A stretch of 64,000 bases of DNA. Source: Plantago major (taxonomy: Eukaryota; Streptophyta; Magnoliopsida; Lamiales; Plantaginaceae). The position numbers and the translations under genes are program-made. The stretch is taken from assembly GCA_026545765.1 (NCBI GenBank), contig CM048844.1, positions 53,354,932-53,418,931 on the forward strand, written 5' to 3'. Positions 1-13,547 of the stretch are shown piece after piece (the stretch's first letter is position 1; each line of letters opens with the position of its first letter). The notes beneath the pieces are model-generated. The model worked only from the letters and a program-made list of their open reading frames with translations, was not told the origin of the DNA and made no database searches.

Positions 1-521
1 ACTCCTTTAGTGTATTGTTTATCTCTCAAAAAACGTTAATCGTTTGTTGTTAATCCCAGTCCTTTTGTGTGTTGTTTAACTCATAATTAGAGTTCTTCGT
101 CTATGACACACTTACTCCATTATGTGTAATTTTTAAATTTCGAATAGTCCTTTTCGTTTCTAATTATCCTACTCCTTTAGTGTGTTGTTTATCTCTCAAG
201 CTGAGTTGTTCGTTTTTTGTTTATCCCACTCCATTTGTTTGTTGTTTAACTCTTAATTAGAGTTCTTCGTTTGAGATAGAACTCCTTTCTGTGTATTTTT
301 TAAATCACTAATAGACTTTTTCCTTTCTCATTATCACACTCCTCAAGTGTGTTGTTTATCAATTAAATAGAGTTGTTCGTTTGTTGTTAATCCCACTCCT
401 TTTGTGTGTTGTTTAACTCTTAATTATTAGAGTTCTTCGTATGTGATACTCTTACTCCATTATGTGTAATTTTTAAATCTCGAATAGACCTTTTCGTTTC
501 TCATAATCACACTCCTTTTGC

Positions 522-2260
522 GTGTTGTTTATCTCTGAAGCAGAGTTGTTCGTTTGTTGTTTATCCCACTCCTTTTGTGTGTTGTTTAACTCTCCATTAA
601 AATTCTTCGTTTGTGATACTCTTACTCCTTTCTGTGTATATTTTAAATCTGGTATTATCTTTTTCGTTTCTCATTATCCCACTCCTTTAGGGTGTTGTTT
701 GTCAATCAAGTGGAGTTGTTCGTTTGTTGTTAATCCCACTCCTTTGGGAGTAATTTTTAAATCTCGGATAGAACTTTTCGTTTCTCATAATCCCACTCCT
801 TTTGTATGTTGTTTATCTCTCTGGCAAAGTTGTTCGTTTGTTGTTTATCCCACTCCTTTTGTTTGTTGTTTAACTCTTAATTACAGTGCTTCATTTGAGA
901 TAGAACTCCTTTATGTGTATTTTTTAAATCTTAAATAGACTTTTTCGTTTCTCATCATCACACTCCTCTAGTCTGTTGTTTATCTCTCAAGTAGAGTTGT
1001 TCGTTTGTTGTTAATCCCACTCCTTTTGTGTGTTGTTTAACTCTTAATTAGAGTTCTTCATCTGTGATACTCTTACTCCTTTCTGTGTAATTTTTAAATT
1101 TCGAATAGACCTTTTCATTTCTCATTATCCCACTCCTTTAGAGTGTTGTTTATCTCTCAAGCAGAGTTGTTCGTTTTTTCTTTATCCCACTCCATTTGTT
1201 TGTTGTTTAACTCTTAATTAGAGTTCTTCGTTTGAGATAGAACTCCTTTCTGTGTATTTTTTAAATCACTAATAGACTTTTTCATTTCTCATTATCAGAC
1301 TCCTCAAGTGTGTTGTTTATCAATCAAATAGAGTTGTTCGTTTGTTGTTAATCCCACTCCTTTTGTGTGTTGTTTAACTCTTAATTAGAGTTCTTCGTAT
1401 GTGATACTCTTACTCCATTATGTGTAATTTTTAAATCTCGAATAGACCTTTTCGTTTCTCATAATCCCACTCCTTTTGCGTTTGGTTTATCTCTGAAGCA
1501 GAGTTGTTCGTTTGTTGTTTATCGCACTCCTTTTGTGTGTTGTTTAACTCTCTATTAAAATTCTTCGTTTGTGATACTCTTACTCCTTTCTGTGTATATT
1601 TTAAATCTCGAATATACTCTTTTATTTCTCGTTATACCACTTCTTTAGTGTATTGTTTATCTCTCAAGCAGAGTTCTTCGTTTGTTGTTAATCCCACTCC
1701 TTTTGAGTGTTGTTTAACTCATAATTAGAGTTCTTCGTCTATGATACTCTTACTCCATTATGTGTAATTTTTAAATCTCGAATAGTCCTTTTCGTTTCTA
1801 ATTATCCCACTCCTTTAGTGTGTTGTTTATCACTCAAGCAGAGTTGTTCGTTTGTTGTTTATCCCACTCCATTTGTTTGTTGTTTAACTCTTAATTAGAG
1901 TTCTTCGTTTGAGATAGAACTCCTTTCTGTGTATTTTTTGAAATCTCAAATAGACGTTTTCGTTTCTCATTATCACACTCCTTTAGTCTGTTGTTTTTCT
2001 CTCAAGTAGAGTTGTTCGTTTGTTGTTAATCCCACTCCTTTTGTGTGTTGTTTAACTCTTAATTAGAGTTCTTCGTATGTGATACTCTTACTCCATTCTA
2101 TGTAATTTTTAAAGCTCGAATAGACCTTTTCGTTTCTCATTATCCAACTCCTTTAGTGTGTTGATTATCTCTCAAGCAGAGTTGTTCGTTTTTTGTTTAT
2201 CCCACTCCATTTGTTCGTTGTTTAACTCTTAATTAGAGTTCTTCGTTTGAGATAGAACTC
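522..2260 (+). repeat. Segmental duplicate in satellite, copy 1 (partner at +5297)
   Basis: This ~1.74-kb block matches 5819-7557 at a constant offset of 5297 bp. Shared private variants include ctggtattatctt, the gttgtttgtcaatcaag monomer, the attttttgaaatctc variant and the tttttaaagctcg variant. Similarity stops near 2260/7557, where the two copies continue into different monomer types. 5297 bp is about 31 monomers. Confidence 0.8.
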
Positions 2261-4468
2261 CTTTCTATATATTTTTTAAATCTCAAATAGACTTTTTCAT
2301 TTCTCATTATCACACTCCTCTAGTGTGTTGCTTATATCTCAAATAGAGTTGTTCGTTTGTTGTTAATCGCACTCCTTTTGAGTGTTGTTTAACTCTTAAT
2401 TAGAGTTCTTTGTCTGTGATACTCTTACTCCACTATGTATAATTTTTAAATCTCGAATAGACCTTTTCGTTTCTCATAATCCCACTCCTTTTGTGTGTTG
2501 TTTACCTCTCAAGAAGAGTTGTTCGTTTGTTGTTTATCCCACTCCATTTGTTTGTTTTTTAACTCTTAATTAGAGTTCTCGTATGTGATACTCTTACTCC
2601 ATTATGTGTAATTTTTAAATCTCAAATAGATCTTTTCGTTTCTCATAATCCCACTCCTTTTGTGTGTTGTTTATCTCTCAAGCAGAGTTGTTCGTTTGTT
2701 GTTTATCCCACTCCTTTTGTGTGTTGTTTAACTCTCCACTAGAATTCTTCGTTTGTGATACTCTTACTCCTTTCTGTGTATATTTTAAATCTGGTATTAT
2801 TTTCATTTCTCATTATCCCACTCCTTTAGGGTGTTGTTTGTCAATCAAGTGGAGTTGTTCGTTTGTTGTTAATCCCATCCTTTGTGTGTAATTTTTAAAT
2901 CTCGAATAGAACTTTTCGTTTCTCATAATCCCACTCCTTTTGTATGTTGTTTATCTCTCTGGCAAAGTTGTTCGTTTGTTGTTTATCCCACTCCTTTTGT
3001 TTGTTGTTTAACTCTCCATTAGAGTTCGTCGTTTGTGATACTCTTACTCGTTTTTGTGTATATTTTAAATCTCGAATATACTTTTTCGTTTCTCATTATA
3101 CCACTCCTTTAGTGTATTGTTTATCTCTCAAAAAACGTTAATCGTTTGTTGTTAATCCCACTCCTTTTGTGTGTTGTTTAACTCATAATTAGAGTTCTTC
3201 GTCTATGACACACTTACTCCATTATGTGTAATTTTTAAATTTCGAATAGTCCTTTTTGTTTCTAATTATCCTACTCCTTTAGTGTGTTGTTTATCTCTCA
3301 AGCTGAGTTGTTCGTTTGTTGTTTATCCCACTCCATTTGTTTGTTGTTTAACTCTTAATTACAGTTCTTCATTTGAGATAGAACTCCTTTCTGTGTATTT
3401 TTTAAATCTTAAATAGACTTTTTCGTTTCTCATTATCACACTCCTCTAGTCTGTTGTTTATCTCTCAAGTAGAGTTGTTCGTTTGTTGTTAATCCCACTC
3501 CTTTTGTGTTTTGTTTAACTATTAATCAGAGTTCTTCATCTGTCATACTCTTACTCCTTTCTGTGTAATTTTTAAATTTTGAATAGACCTTTTCATTCCT
3601 CATTATCCCACTCCTTTAGAGTGTTTTTTATCTCTCAAGCAGAGTTGTTCGTTTTTTGTTTATCCCACTCCATTTGTTTGTTGTTTAACTCTCCATTAAA
3701 ATTCTTCGTTTGTGATACTCTTACTCCTTTCTGTGTATATTTTAAATCTTGAATATACTCTTTCATTTCTCGTTATACCACTTGTTTAGTGTATTGTTTA
3801 TCTCTCAAGCAGAGTTCTTCGTTTGTTGTTAATCCCACTCGTTTTGAGTGTTGTTTAACTCATAATTAAAGTTCTTCGTCTGTGATACTCTTACTCCATT
3901 ATGTGTAATTTTTAAATCTCGAATAGTCCTTTTTTGTTTCTAATTATCCCACTCCTTTAGTGTGTTGTTTATCTCTCAAGTAGAGTTGTTCGTTTGTTGT
4001 TAATCCCACTCCTTTTGTGTGTTGTTTAACTCTTAATTAGAGTTCTTCGTATGTGATACTCTTACTCCATTCTGTGTAATTTTTAAAGCTCGAATAGACC
4101 TTTTCGTTTCTCATTATCCAACTCCTTTAGTGTGTTGATTATCTCTCAAGCAGAGTTGTTCGTTTTTTGTTTATCCCACTCCATTTGTTCGTTGTTTAAC
4201 TCTTAATTAGAGTTCTTCGTTTGAGATAGAACTCCTTTCTGTGTAATTTTTAAATCACTAATAGACTTTTTCCTTTCTCATTATCACACTCCTCTAGTGT
4301 GTTGTTTATCTCTCAAATAGAGTTGTTCGTATGTTGTTAATACCACTCCTTTTGTGTGTTGTTTAACTCTTAATTATAGTTCTTCGTCTGTGATACTCTT
4401 ACTCCTTTCTGTGTAATTTTTAAATCTCGAATAGAACTTTTCGTTTCTCATAATCCCACTACTTTTGT

Positions 4469-6170
4469 ATGTTGTTTATCTCTCAGGAAAAGTTGTTCGT
4501 TTGTTGTTTATCCCACTTCTTTTGTTTGATGTTTAACTCTCCATTAGAGTTCATCGTTTGTGATACTCTTACTCCTTTCTGTATATATTTTAAATCTCGA
4601 ATATACTTTTTCGTTTCTCATTATACCACTCGTTTAGTGTGTTGTTTATCTCTCAAGCAGAGTTCTTCGTTTGTTGTTAATCCCACTCCTTTTGAGTGTT
4701 GTTTAACTCATAATTAGAGTTCTTCGTCTGTCATACTCTTACTCCATTATGTGGAATTTTTAAATCTCGAATAGTCCTTTTCGTTTCTAATTATCCCACC
4801 CCTTTAGGGTGTTGTTTATCTCTCAAGCAGAGTTATTCGTTTGTTGTTTATCCCACTCCATTTGTATGTTGTTTAACTCTTAATTAGAGTTCTTCGTTTG
4901 ACATAGAACTCCTTTCTGTGTATTTTTTAAATCTCGAATAAACTTTTTCGTTTCACATGATCGCACTCCTTTAGTGTGTTGTTTATCTCTGAAGTGGAGT
5001 TGTTCGTTTGTTGTTTATACCACTCCTGTTGTGTGTTGTTTAACTCTCAATTAATGTTTTTCGTTTGTCATACTCTTACTCCTTTCTGTGTAATTTTTAA
5101 ATCTCGAATAGACCTTTTCGTTTCTCATTATCCCACACCATTAGTGTTTTGTTTACCTCTCAAGTAGAGTTGTTCGTTCGTTGTTTAACCCACTCCATTT
5201 GTTTCTTTTTTAACTCTTAACTAGAGTTCTTCGTTTGAGATAGAACTCCTTTCTATATATTTTTTAAATCACAAATAGACTTTTTCATTTCTCATTATCA
5301 CACTCCTCTAGTGTGTTGTTTATATCTCAAATAGAGTTGTTCGTTTGTTGTTAATCGCACTCCTTTTGAGTGTTGTTTAACTCTTAATTAGAGTTCTTTG
5401 TCTGTGATACTCTTACTCCACTCTGTATAATTTTTAAATCTCGAATAGACCTTTTCGTTTCTCATAATCCCACTCCTTTTGTGTGTTGTTTACCTCTCAA
5501 GTAGAGTTGTTCGTTTGTTGTTTATCCCACTCCATTTGTTTGTTTTTAACTCTTAATTAGATTCTTCGTTTGAGATAGAACTCCTTTTTGTGTATTTTTT
5601 AAATCTCTAACAGACTTTTTCGTTTCTCATTATCACACTCCTCTAGTGTGTTGTTTATCTATCAAGTAGAGATGTTCGTTTGTTGTTTATCCCACTCCTT
5701 TTGTATGTTGCTTAACTCTTAATTAGAGTTCTCGTATGTGATACTCTTACTCCATTATGTGTGATTTTTAAATCTCGAATAGATCTTTTCGTTTTTCATA
5801 ATCACACACTCCTTTTGTGTGTTGTTTATCTCTCAAGCAGAGTTGTTCGTTTGTTGTTTATCCCACTCCTTTTGTGTGTTGTTTAACTCTCCACTAGAAT
5901 TCTTCGTTTGTGATACTCTTACTCCTTTCTGTATATATTTTAAATCTGGTATTATCTTTTTCGTTTCTCATTATCCCACTCCTTTAGGGTGTTGTTTGTC
6001 AATCAAGTGGAGTTGTTCATTTGTTGTTAATCCCACTCCTTTGTGTGTAATTTTTAAATCTCGAATAGAACTTTTCGTTTCTCATAATCCCACTCCTTTT
6101 GTATGTTGTTTATCTCTCTGGCAAAGTTGTTCGTTTGTTGTTTATCCCACTCCTTTTGTTTGTTGTTTAA
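4469..6170 (+). repeat. Segmental duplicate in satellite, copy 1 (partner at +7377)
   Basis: A ~1.7-kb block that matches 11846-13547 at an offset of 7376-7377 bp. Diagnostic shared variants are ttcacatgatcgca, tttaccactcctgttg-type monomers and the gttgtttgtcaatcaagtgg monomer. Only scattered single-base differences were seen between the copies. Past 6170 the two copies diverge into different monomer types. Confidence 0.8.
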
Positions 6171-7557
6171 CTCTTAATTACAGTGCTTCATTTGAGATAG
6201 AACTCCTTTATGTGTATTTTTTAAATCTTAAATAGACTTTTTCGTTTCTCATTATCACACTCCTCTAGTGTGTTGTTTATCTCTCAAGTAGAGTTGTTCG
6301 TTTGTTTTTAATCCCACTCCTTTTGTGTTTTGTTTAACTCTTAATTAGAGTTCTTCATCTGTGATACTCTTACTCCTTTCTATGTAATTTTTAAATTTCG
6401 AATAGACCTTTTCATTTCTCATTATCCCACTCCTTTAGAGTGTTGTTTATCTCTCAAGCAGAGTTGTTCGTTTTTTCTTTATCCCACTCCATTTGTTTGT
6501 TGTTTAACTCTTAATTAGAGTTCTTCGTTTGAGATAGAACTCCTTTCTGTGTATTTTTTAAATCACTAATAGACTTTTTCCTTTCTCATTATCACACTCC
6601 TCAAGTGTGTTGTTTATCAATCAAATAGAGTTGTTCGTTTGTTGTTAATCCCACTCCTTTTGTGTGTTGTTTAACTCTTAATTAGAGTTCTTCGTATGTG
6701 ATACTCTTACTCCATTATGTGTAATTTTTAAATCTCGAATAGACCTTTTCGTTTCTCATAATCCCACTCCTTTTGCGTTTGGTTTATCTCTGAAGCAGAG
6801 TTGTTCGTTTGTTGTTTATCGCACTCCTTTTGTGTGTTGTTTAACTCTCTATTAAAATTCTTCGTTTGTGATACTCTTACTCCTTTCTGTGTATATTTTA
6901 AATCTCGAATATACTCTTTTATTTCTCGTTATACCACTTCTTTAGTGTATTGTTTATCTCTCAAGCAGAGTTCTTCGTTTGTTGTTAATCCCACTCGTTT
7001 TGAGTGTTGTTTAACTCATAATTAAAGTTCTTCGTCTGTGATACTCTTACTCCATTATGTGTAATTTTTAAATCTCGAATAGTCCTTTTTTGTTTCTAAT
7101 TATACCGCTCCTTTAGTGTGTTGTTTATCTCTCAAGTAGAGTTGTTCGTTTGTTGTTTATCCCACTCCATTTGTTTGTTGTTTAACTCTTAATTAGAGTT
7201 CTTCGTTTGAGATAGAACTCCTTTCTGTGTATTTTTTGAAATCTCAAATAGACGTTTTCGTTTCTCATTATCACACTCCTTTAGTCTGTTGTTTTTCTCT
7301 CAAGTAGAGTTGTTCGTTTGTTGTTAATCCCACTCCTTTTGTGTGTTGTTTAACTCTTAATTAGAGTTCTTCGTATGTGATACTCTTACTCCATTCTATG
7401 TAATTTTTAAAGCTCGAATAGACCTTTTCGTTTCTCATTATCCAACTCCTTTAGTGTGTTGATTATCTCTCAAGCAGAGTTGTTCGTTTTTTGTTTATCC
7501 CACTCCATTTGTTCGTTGTTTAACTCTTAATTAGAGTTCTTCGTTTGAGATAGAACT
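5819..7557 (+). repeat. Segmental duplicate in satellite, copy 2 (partner at -5297)
   Basis: Second copy of the block described at 522-2260. Downstream of 7557 the sequence instead follows the monomers at about 4236-4400 (atttttaaatcactaatag followed by ttcgtatgttgttaatacc). The end of the duplicate is therefore a mosaic junction rather than simple divergence. Confidence 0.8.
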
Positions 7558-10500
7558 CCTTTCTGTGTAATTTTTAAATCACTAATAGACTTTTTCCTTT
7601 CTCATTATCACACTCCTCTAGTGTGTTGTTTATCTCTCAAATAGAGTTGTTCGTATGTTGTTAATACCACTCCTTTTGTGTGTTGTTTAACTCTTAATTA
7701 TAGTTCTTCGTCTGTGATACTCTTACTCCTTTCTGTGTAATTTTTAAATCTCGAATAGACCTTTTCGTTTCTCATAATCCCACTCCTTTTGTGTGTTGTT
7801 TATCTCACAGGCAAAGTTGTTCGTTTGTTGTTTATCCCACTCCTTTTGTGTGTTGTTTAATTCTCCATTAGAATTCTTCGTTTGTGATACTCCTTTTCTC
7901 GTATATTTTAAATCTCGAATATACTTTTTCGTTTCTCATTATACCACTCGTTTAGTGTGTTGTTTATCTCTCAAGCAGAGTTCTTCGTTTGTTGTTAATC
8001 CCACTCCTTTTGAGTGTTTTTTAACTCGTAATTAGAGTTCTTCGTCTGTGTTACTCTTACTCCATTATGTGGAATTTTTAAATCTCGAATAGGCCTTTTC
8101 GTTTCTAATTATCCCACCCCTTTAGCGTGTTGTTTATCTCTCAAGTAGAGTTGTTCGTTTGTTGTTTATCCCACTCCTTTTGTGTGTTGTTTAACTCTTA
8201 ATTAGAGTTCTTCGTTTGACATAGAACTCCTTTCTGTGTATTTTTTAAATCTCGAATAAACTTTTTCGTTTCACATGATCGCATTCCTTTAGTGTGTTGT
8301 TTATCTCTGAAGTGGAGTTGTTCGTTTGTTGTTTATACCACTCCTGTTGTGTGTTGTTTAACTCTCAATTAGTGTTTTTCGTTTGTCATACTCTTACTCC
8401 TTTCTGTGTAATTTTTAAATCTCGAATAGACCTTTTCGTTTCTCATAATCCCACTCCTTTTGTGTGTTGTTTACCTCTCAAGTAGAGTTGTTCGTTTGTT
8501 GTTTATCCCACTCCATTTGTTTGTTTTTTAACTCGTAATTAGATTCTTCGTTTGAGATAGAACTCCTTTTTGTGTATTTTTTAAATCTCTAACAGACTTT
8601 TTCGTTTCTCATTATCACACTCCTCTAGTGTGTTGTTTATCTCTCAAGTAGAGTTGTTCGTTTGTTGTTTATCCCACTCCTTTTGTGTGTTGTTTAACTC
8701 TCCACTAGAATTCTTCGTTTGTGATACTCTTACTCCTTTCTGTGTATATTTTAAATCTGGTATTATCTTTTTGTTTCTCATTATCCCACTCCTTTAGGGT
8801 GTTGTTTGTCAATCAAGTGGAGTTGTTCGTTTGTTGTTAATCCCATCCTTTGTGTGTAATTTTTAAATCTCGAATAGAACTTTTCGTTTCTCATAATCCC
8901 ACTCCTTTTGTATGTTGTTTATCTCTCTGGCAAAGTTGTTCGTTTGTTGTTTATCCCACTCCTTTTGTTTGTTGTTTAACTCTCCATTAGAGTTCGTCGT
9001 TTGTGATACTCTTACTCGTTTTTGTGTATATTTTAAATCTCGAATATACTTTTTCGTTTCTCATTATACCACTCCTTTAGTGTATTGTTTATCTCTCAAA
9101 AAACGTTAATCGTTTGTTGTTAATCCCACTCCTTTTGTGTGTTGTTTAACTCATAATTAGAGTTCTTCGTCTATGCCACACTTACGCCATTATGTGTAAT
9201 TTTTAAATTTCGAATAGTCCTTTTCGTTTCTAATTATCCTACTCCTTTAGTGTGTTGTTTATCTCTCAAGCAGAGTTGTTCGTTTGTTGTTTATCCCACT
9301 CCATTTGTTTGTTGTTTAACTCTTAATTAAAGTTCTTCATTTGAGATAGAACTCCTTTCTGTGTATTTTTTAAATCTTAAATAGACTTTTTCGTTTCTCA
9401 TTATCACACTCCTCTAGTCTATTGTTTATCTCTCAAGTATAGTTGTTCGTTTGTTGTTAATCACACTCCTTTTGTGTTTTGTTTAACTCTTTATCAGAGT
9501 TCTTCATCTGTCATACTCTTACTCCTTTCTGTGTAATTTTTAAATTTTGAATAGACCTTTTCATTCCTCATTATCCCACTCCTTTAGAGTGTTGTTTATC
9601 GATCAAGCAGAGTTGTTCGTTTTTTGTTTATCCCACTCCATTTGTTTGTTGTTTAACTCTCCATTAAAATTCTTCGTTTGTGATACTCTTACTCCTTTCT
9701 GTGTATATTTTAAATCTTGAATATACTCTTTCATTTCTCGTTATACCACTTGTTTAGTGTATTGTTTATCTCTCAAGCAGAGTTCTTCGTTTGTTGTTAA
9801 TCCCACTCGTTTTGAGTGTTGTTTAACTCATAATTAAAGTTCTTCGTCTGTGATACTCTTACTCCATTATGTGTAATTTTTAAATCTCGAATAGTCCTTT
9901 TTTGTTTCTAATTATCCCACTCCTTTAGTGTGTTGTTTATCTCTCAAGTAGAGTTGTTCGTTTGTTGTTTATCCCACTCCATTTGTTTGTTGTTTAACTC
10001 TTAATTAGAGTTCTTCATTTGAGATAGAACTCCTTTCTGTGTATTTTTTAAATCTTAAATAGACTTTTTCGTTTCTCATTATCACACTCCTCTAGTCTGT
10101 TGTTTATCTCTCAAGTAGAGTTGTTCGTTTGTTGTTAATCCCACTCCTTTTGTGTTTTGTTTAACTCTTAATCAGAGTTCTTCATCTGTGATACTCTTAC
10201 TCCTTTCTGTGTAATTTTTAAATTTCGAATAGACCTTTTCATTTCTCATTATCCCACTCCTTTAGAGTGTTGTTGATGTCTCAAGCAGAGTTGGTCGTTT
10301 TTTGTTTATCGCACTCCATTTGTTTGTTGTTTAACTCTTAATTAGAGTTCTTCGTTTGAGATAGAACTCCTTTCTGTGTATTTTTTAAATCACTAATAGA
10401 CTTTTTCCTTTCTCATTATCACACTCCTCAAGTGTGTTGTTTATCAATCAAATAGAGTTGTTCGTTTGTTGTTAATCCCACTCCTTTTGTGTGTTGTTTA

Positions 10501-11845
10501 ACTCTTAATTATAGTTCTTCGTCTGTGATACTCTTACTCCTTTCTGTGTAATTTTTAAATCTCGAATAGACCTTTTCGTTTCTCATAATCCCACTCCTTT
10601 TGTGTGTTGTTTATCTCACAGGCAAAGTTGTTCGTTTGTTGTTTATCCCACTCCTTTTATGTGTTGTTTAATTCTCCATTAGAATTCTTCGTTTGTGATA
10701 CTCTTACTCCTTTTTCTGTATATTTTAAATCTGGAATAGGCTTTTTCGATTCTCATTATCACACTCCTCTAGTGTGTTGTTTATCTCTCAAGTAGAGTTG
10801 TTCGTTTGTTGTTTATCCCACTCCTTTTGTGTGTTGTTTAACTCTTAATTAGAGTTCTTCGTATGTGATACTCTTACTCCATTATGTGTAATTTTTAAAT
10901 CTCGAATAGACCTTTTCGTTTCTCATAATCCTACTCCTTTTGTGTGTTTTTTATCTCTGAAGCAGAGTTGTTCGTTTGTTGTTTATCCCTCTCCTTTTGT
11001 GTGTTGTTTCTCCATTAAAATTCTTCGTTTGTGATACTCTTACTCCTTTATGTGTATATTTTAAATCTCGAATATACTTTTTCATTTCTCGTTATACCAC
11101 TCCTTTAGTGTATTGTTTATCTCTCAAGCAGAGTTCTTTGTTTGTGGTTAATCCCACTCCTTTTGAGTAATGTTTAACTCATAATTAGAGTTCTTCGTCT
11201 GTGATACTCTTACTCCATTATGTGTAATTTTTAAATCTCGAATAGTCCTTTTCGTTTCTAATTATCCCACTCCTTTAGTGTGTTGTTTATCTCTCAAGCA
11301 GAGTTGTTCGTTTGTTGTTTATCCTACTCCATTTGTGTGTTGTTTAACTCTTAATTAGAGTTCTTCGTCTGTGATACTCTTACTCCTTTCTGTGTAATTT
11401 TTAAATCTCGAATAGACCTTTTCGTTTCTCATAATCCCACTCCTTTTGTGTGTTGTTTTACTCTCCATTAGAATTCTTCGTTTGCGATACTCTTACTCCT
11501 TTCTGTGTAGATTTTAAATCTGGAATAGACTTTTTCGTTTCTCATTATCCCACTCCTTTAGGGTGTTGTTTGTCTCTCAAATAGAGTTGTTCGTTTGTTG
11601 TTCATCGCACTCCTTTTGTGTGTTGTTTAACTCTTAATTAGAGTTCTTCGTCTGTGATACACTTACTCCTTTCTGTGTATATTTTAAATCTGGTATTATC
11701 TTTTTCGTTTCTCATTATCCCACTCCTTTAGGGTGTTGTTTGTCAATCAAGTAGAGTTGTTCGTTTGTTGTTAATCCCATCCTTTGTGTGTAATTTTTAA
11801 ATCTCGAATAGAACTTTTCGTTTCTCATAATCCCACTCCTTTTGT

Positions 11846-13547
11846 ATGTTGTTTATCTCTCTGGCAAAGTTGTTCGTTTGTTGTTTATCCCACTCCTTTT
11901 GTTTGTTGTTTAACTCTCCATTAGAGTTCATCGTTTGTGATACTCTTACTCCTTTCTGTATATATTTTAAATCTCGAATATACTTTTTCGTTTCTCATTA
12001 TACCACTCGTTTAGTGTGTTGTTTATCTCTCAAGCAGAGTTCTTCGTTTGTTGTTAATCCCACTCCTTTTGAGTGTTGTTTAACTCATAATTAGAGTTCT
12101 TCGTCTGTCATACTCTTACTCCATTATGTGGAATTTTTAAATCTCGAATAGTCCTTTTCGTTTCTAATTATCCCACCCCTTTAGGGTGTTGTTTATCTCT
12201 CAAACAGAGTTGTTCGTTTGTTGTTTATCCCACTCCATTTGTATGTTGTTTAACTCTTAATTAGAGTTCTTCGTTTGACATAGAACTCCTTTCTGTGTAT
12301 TTTTTAAATCTCGAATAAACTTTTTCGTTTCACATGATCGCATTCCTTTAGTGTGTTGTTTATCTCTGAAGTGGAGTTGTTCGTTTGTTGTTTATACCAC
12401 TCCTGTTGTGTGTTGTTTAACTCTCAATTAGTGTTTTTCGTTTGTCATACTCTTACTCCTTTCTGTGTAATTTTTAAATCTCGAATAGACCTTTTCGTTT
12501 CTCATTATCCCACTCCTTTAGTGTTTTGTTTACCTCTCAAGTAGAGTTGTTCGTTCGTTGTTTAACCCACTCCATTTGTTTGTTTTTTAACTCTTAATTA
12601 GAGTTCTTCGTTTGAGATAGAACTCCTTTCTATATATTTTTTAAATCTCAAATAGACTTTTTCATTTCTCATTATCACACTCCTCTAGTGTGTTGTTTAT
12701 ATCTCAAATAGAGTTGTTCGTTTGTTGTTAATCGCACTCCTTTTGAGTGTTGTTTAACTCTTAATTAGAGTTCTTTGTCTGTGATACTCTTACTCCACTC
12801 TGTATAATTTTTAAATCTCGAATAGACCTTTTCGTTTCTCATAATCCCACTCCTTTTGTGTGTTGTTTACCTCTCAAGTAGAGTTGTTCGTTTGTTGTTT
12901 ATCCCACTCCATTTGTTTGTTTTTTAACTCGTAATTAGATTCTTCGTTTGAGATAGAACTCCTTTTTGTGTATTTTTTAAATCTCTAACAGACTTTTTCG
13001 TTTCTCATTATCACACTCCTCTAGTGTGTTGTTTATCTCTCAAGTAGAGTTGTTCGTTTGTTGTTTATCCCACTCCTTTTGTGTGTTGCTTAACTCTTAA
13101 TTAGAGTTCTCGTATGTGATACTCTTACTCCATTATGTGTAATTTTTAAATCTCGAATAGATCTTTTCGTTTCTCATAATCCCACTCCTTTTGTGTGTTG
13201 TTTATCTCTCAAGCAGAGTTGTTCGTTTGTTGTTTATCCCACTCCTTTTGTGTGTTGTTTAACTCTCCACTAGAATTCTTCGTTTGTGATACTCTTACTC
13301 CTTTCTGTGTATATTTTAAATCTGGTATTATCTTTTTCGTTTCTCATTATCCCACTCCTTTAGGGTGTTGTTTGTCAATCAAGTGGAGTTGTTCGTTTGT
13401 TGTTAATCCCACTCCTTTGTGTGTAATTTTTAAATCTCGAATAGAACTTTTCGTTTCTCATAATCCCACTCCTTTTGTATGTTGTTTATCTCTCTGGCAA
13501 AGTTGTTCGTTTGTTGTTTATCCCACTCCTTTTGTTTGTTGTTTAAC
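11846..13547 (+). repeat. Segmental duplicate in satellite, copy 2 (partner at -7377)
   Basis: Second copy of the block at 4469-6170. Immediately after about 13547 the sequence switches to match 3012 onward (offset about 10535), including the aaaaaacgttaatcg variant. The switch falls in a stretch shared by both donors (ctctctggcaaag to tttgttgtttaactct), as expected for a homologous crossover inside one monomer. Confidence 0.75.

Noticed and set aside
522..938. 138-codon open frame in the satellite (and dozens of similar 63-138 codon frames in both arms)
   Set aside because: These are translations of the tandem repeat. The 57-bp modules preserve frame within a monomer, so Phe/Val/Cys/Leu-rich frames arise automatically and stop when the 170-bp period shifts frame. 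No conserved domain, and the same frames recur wherever monomers are intact.
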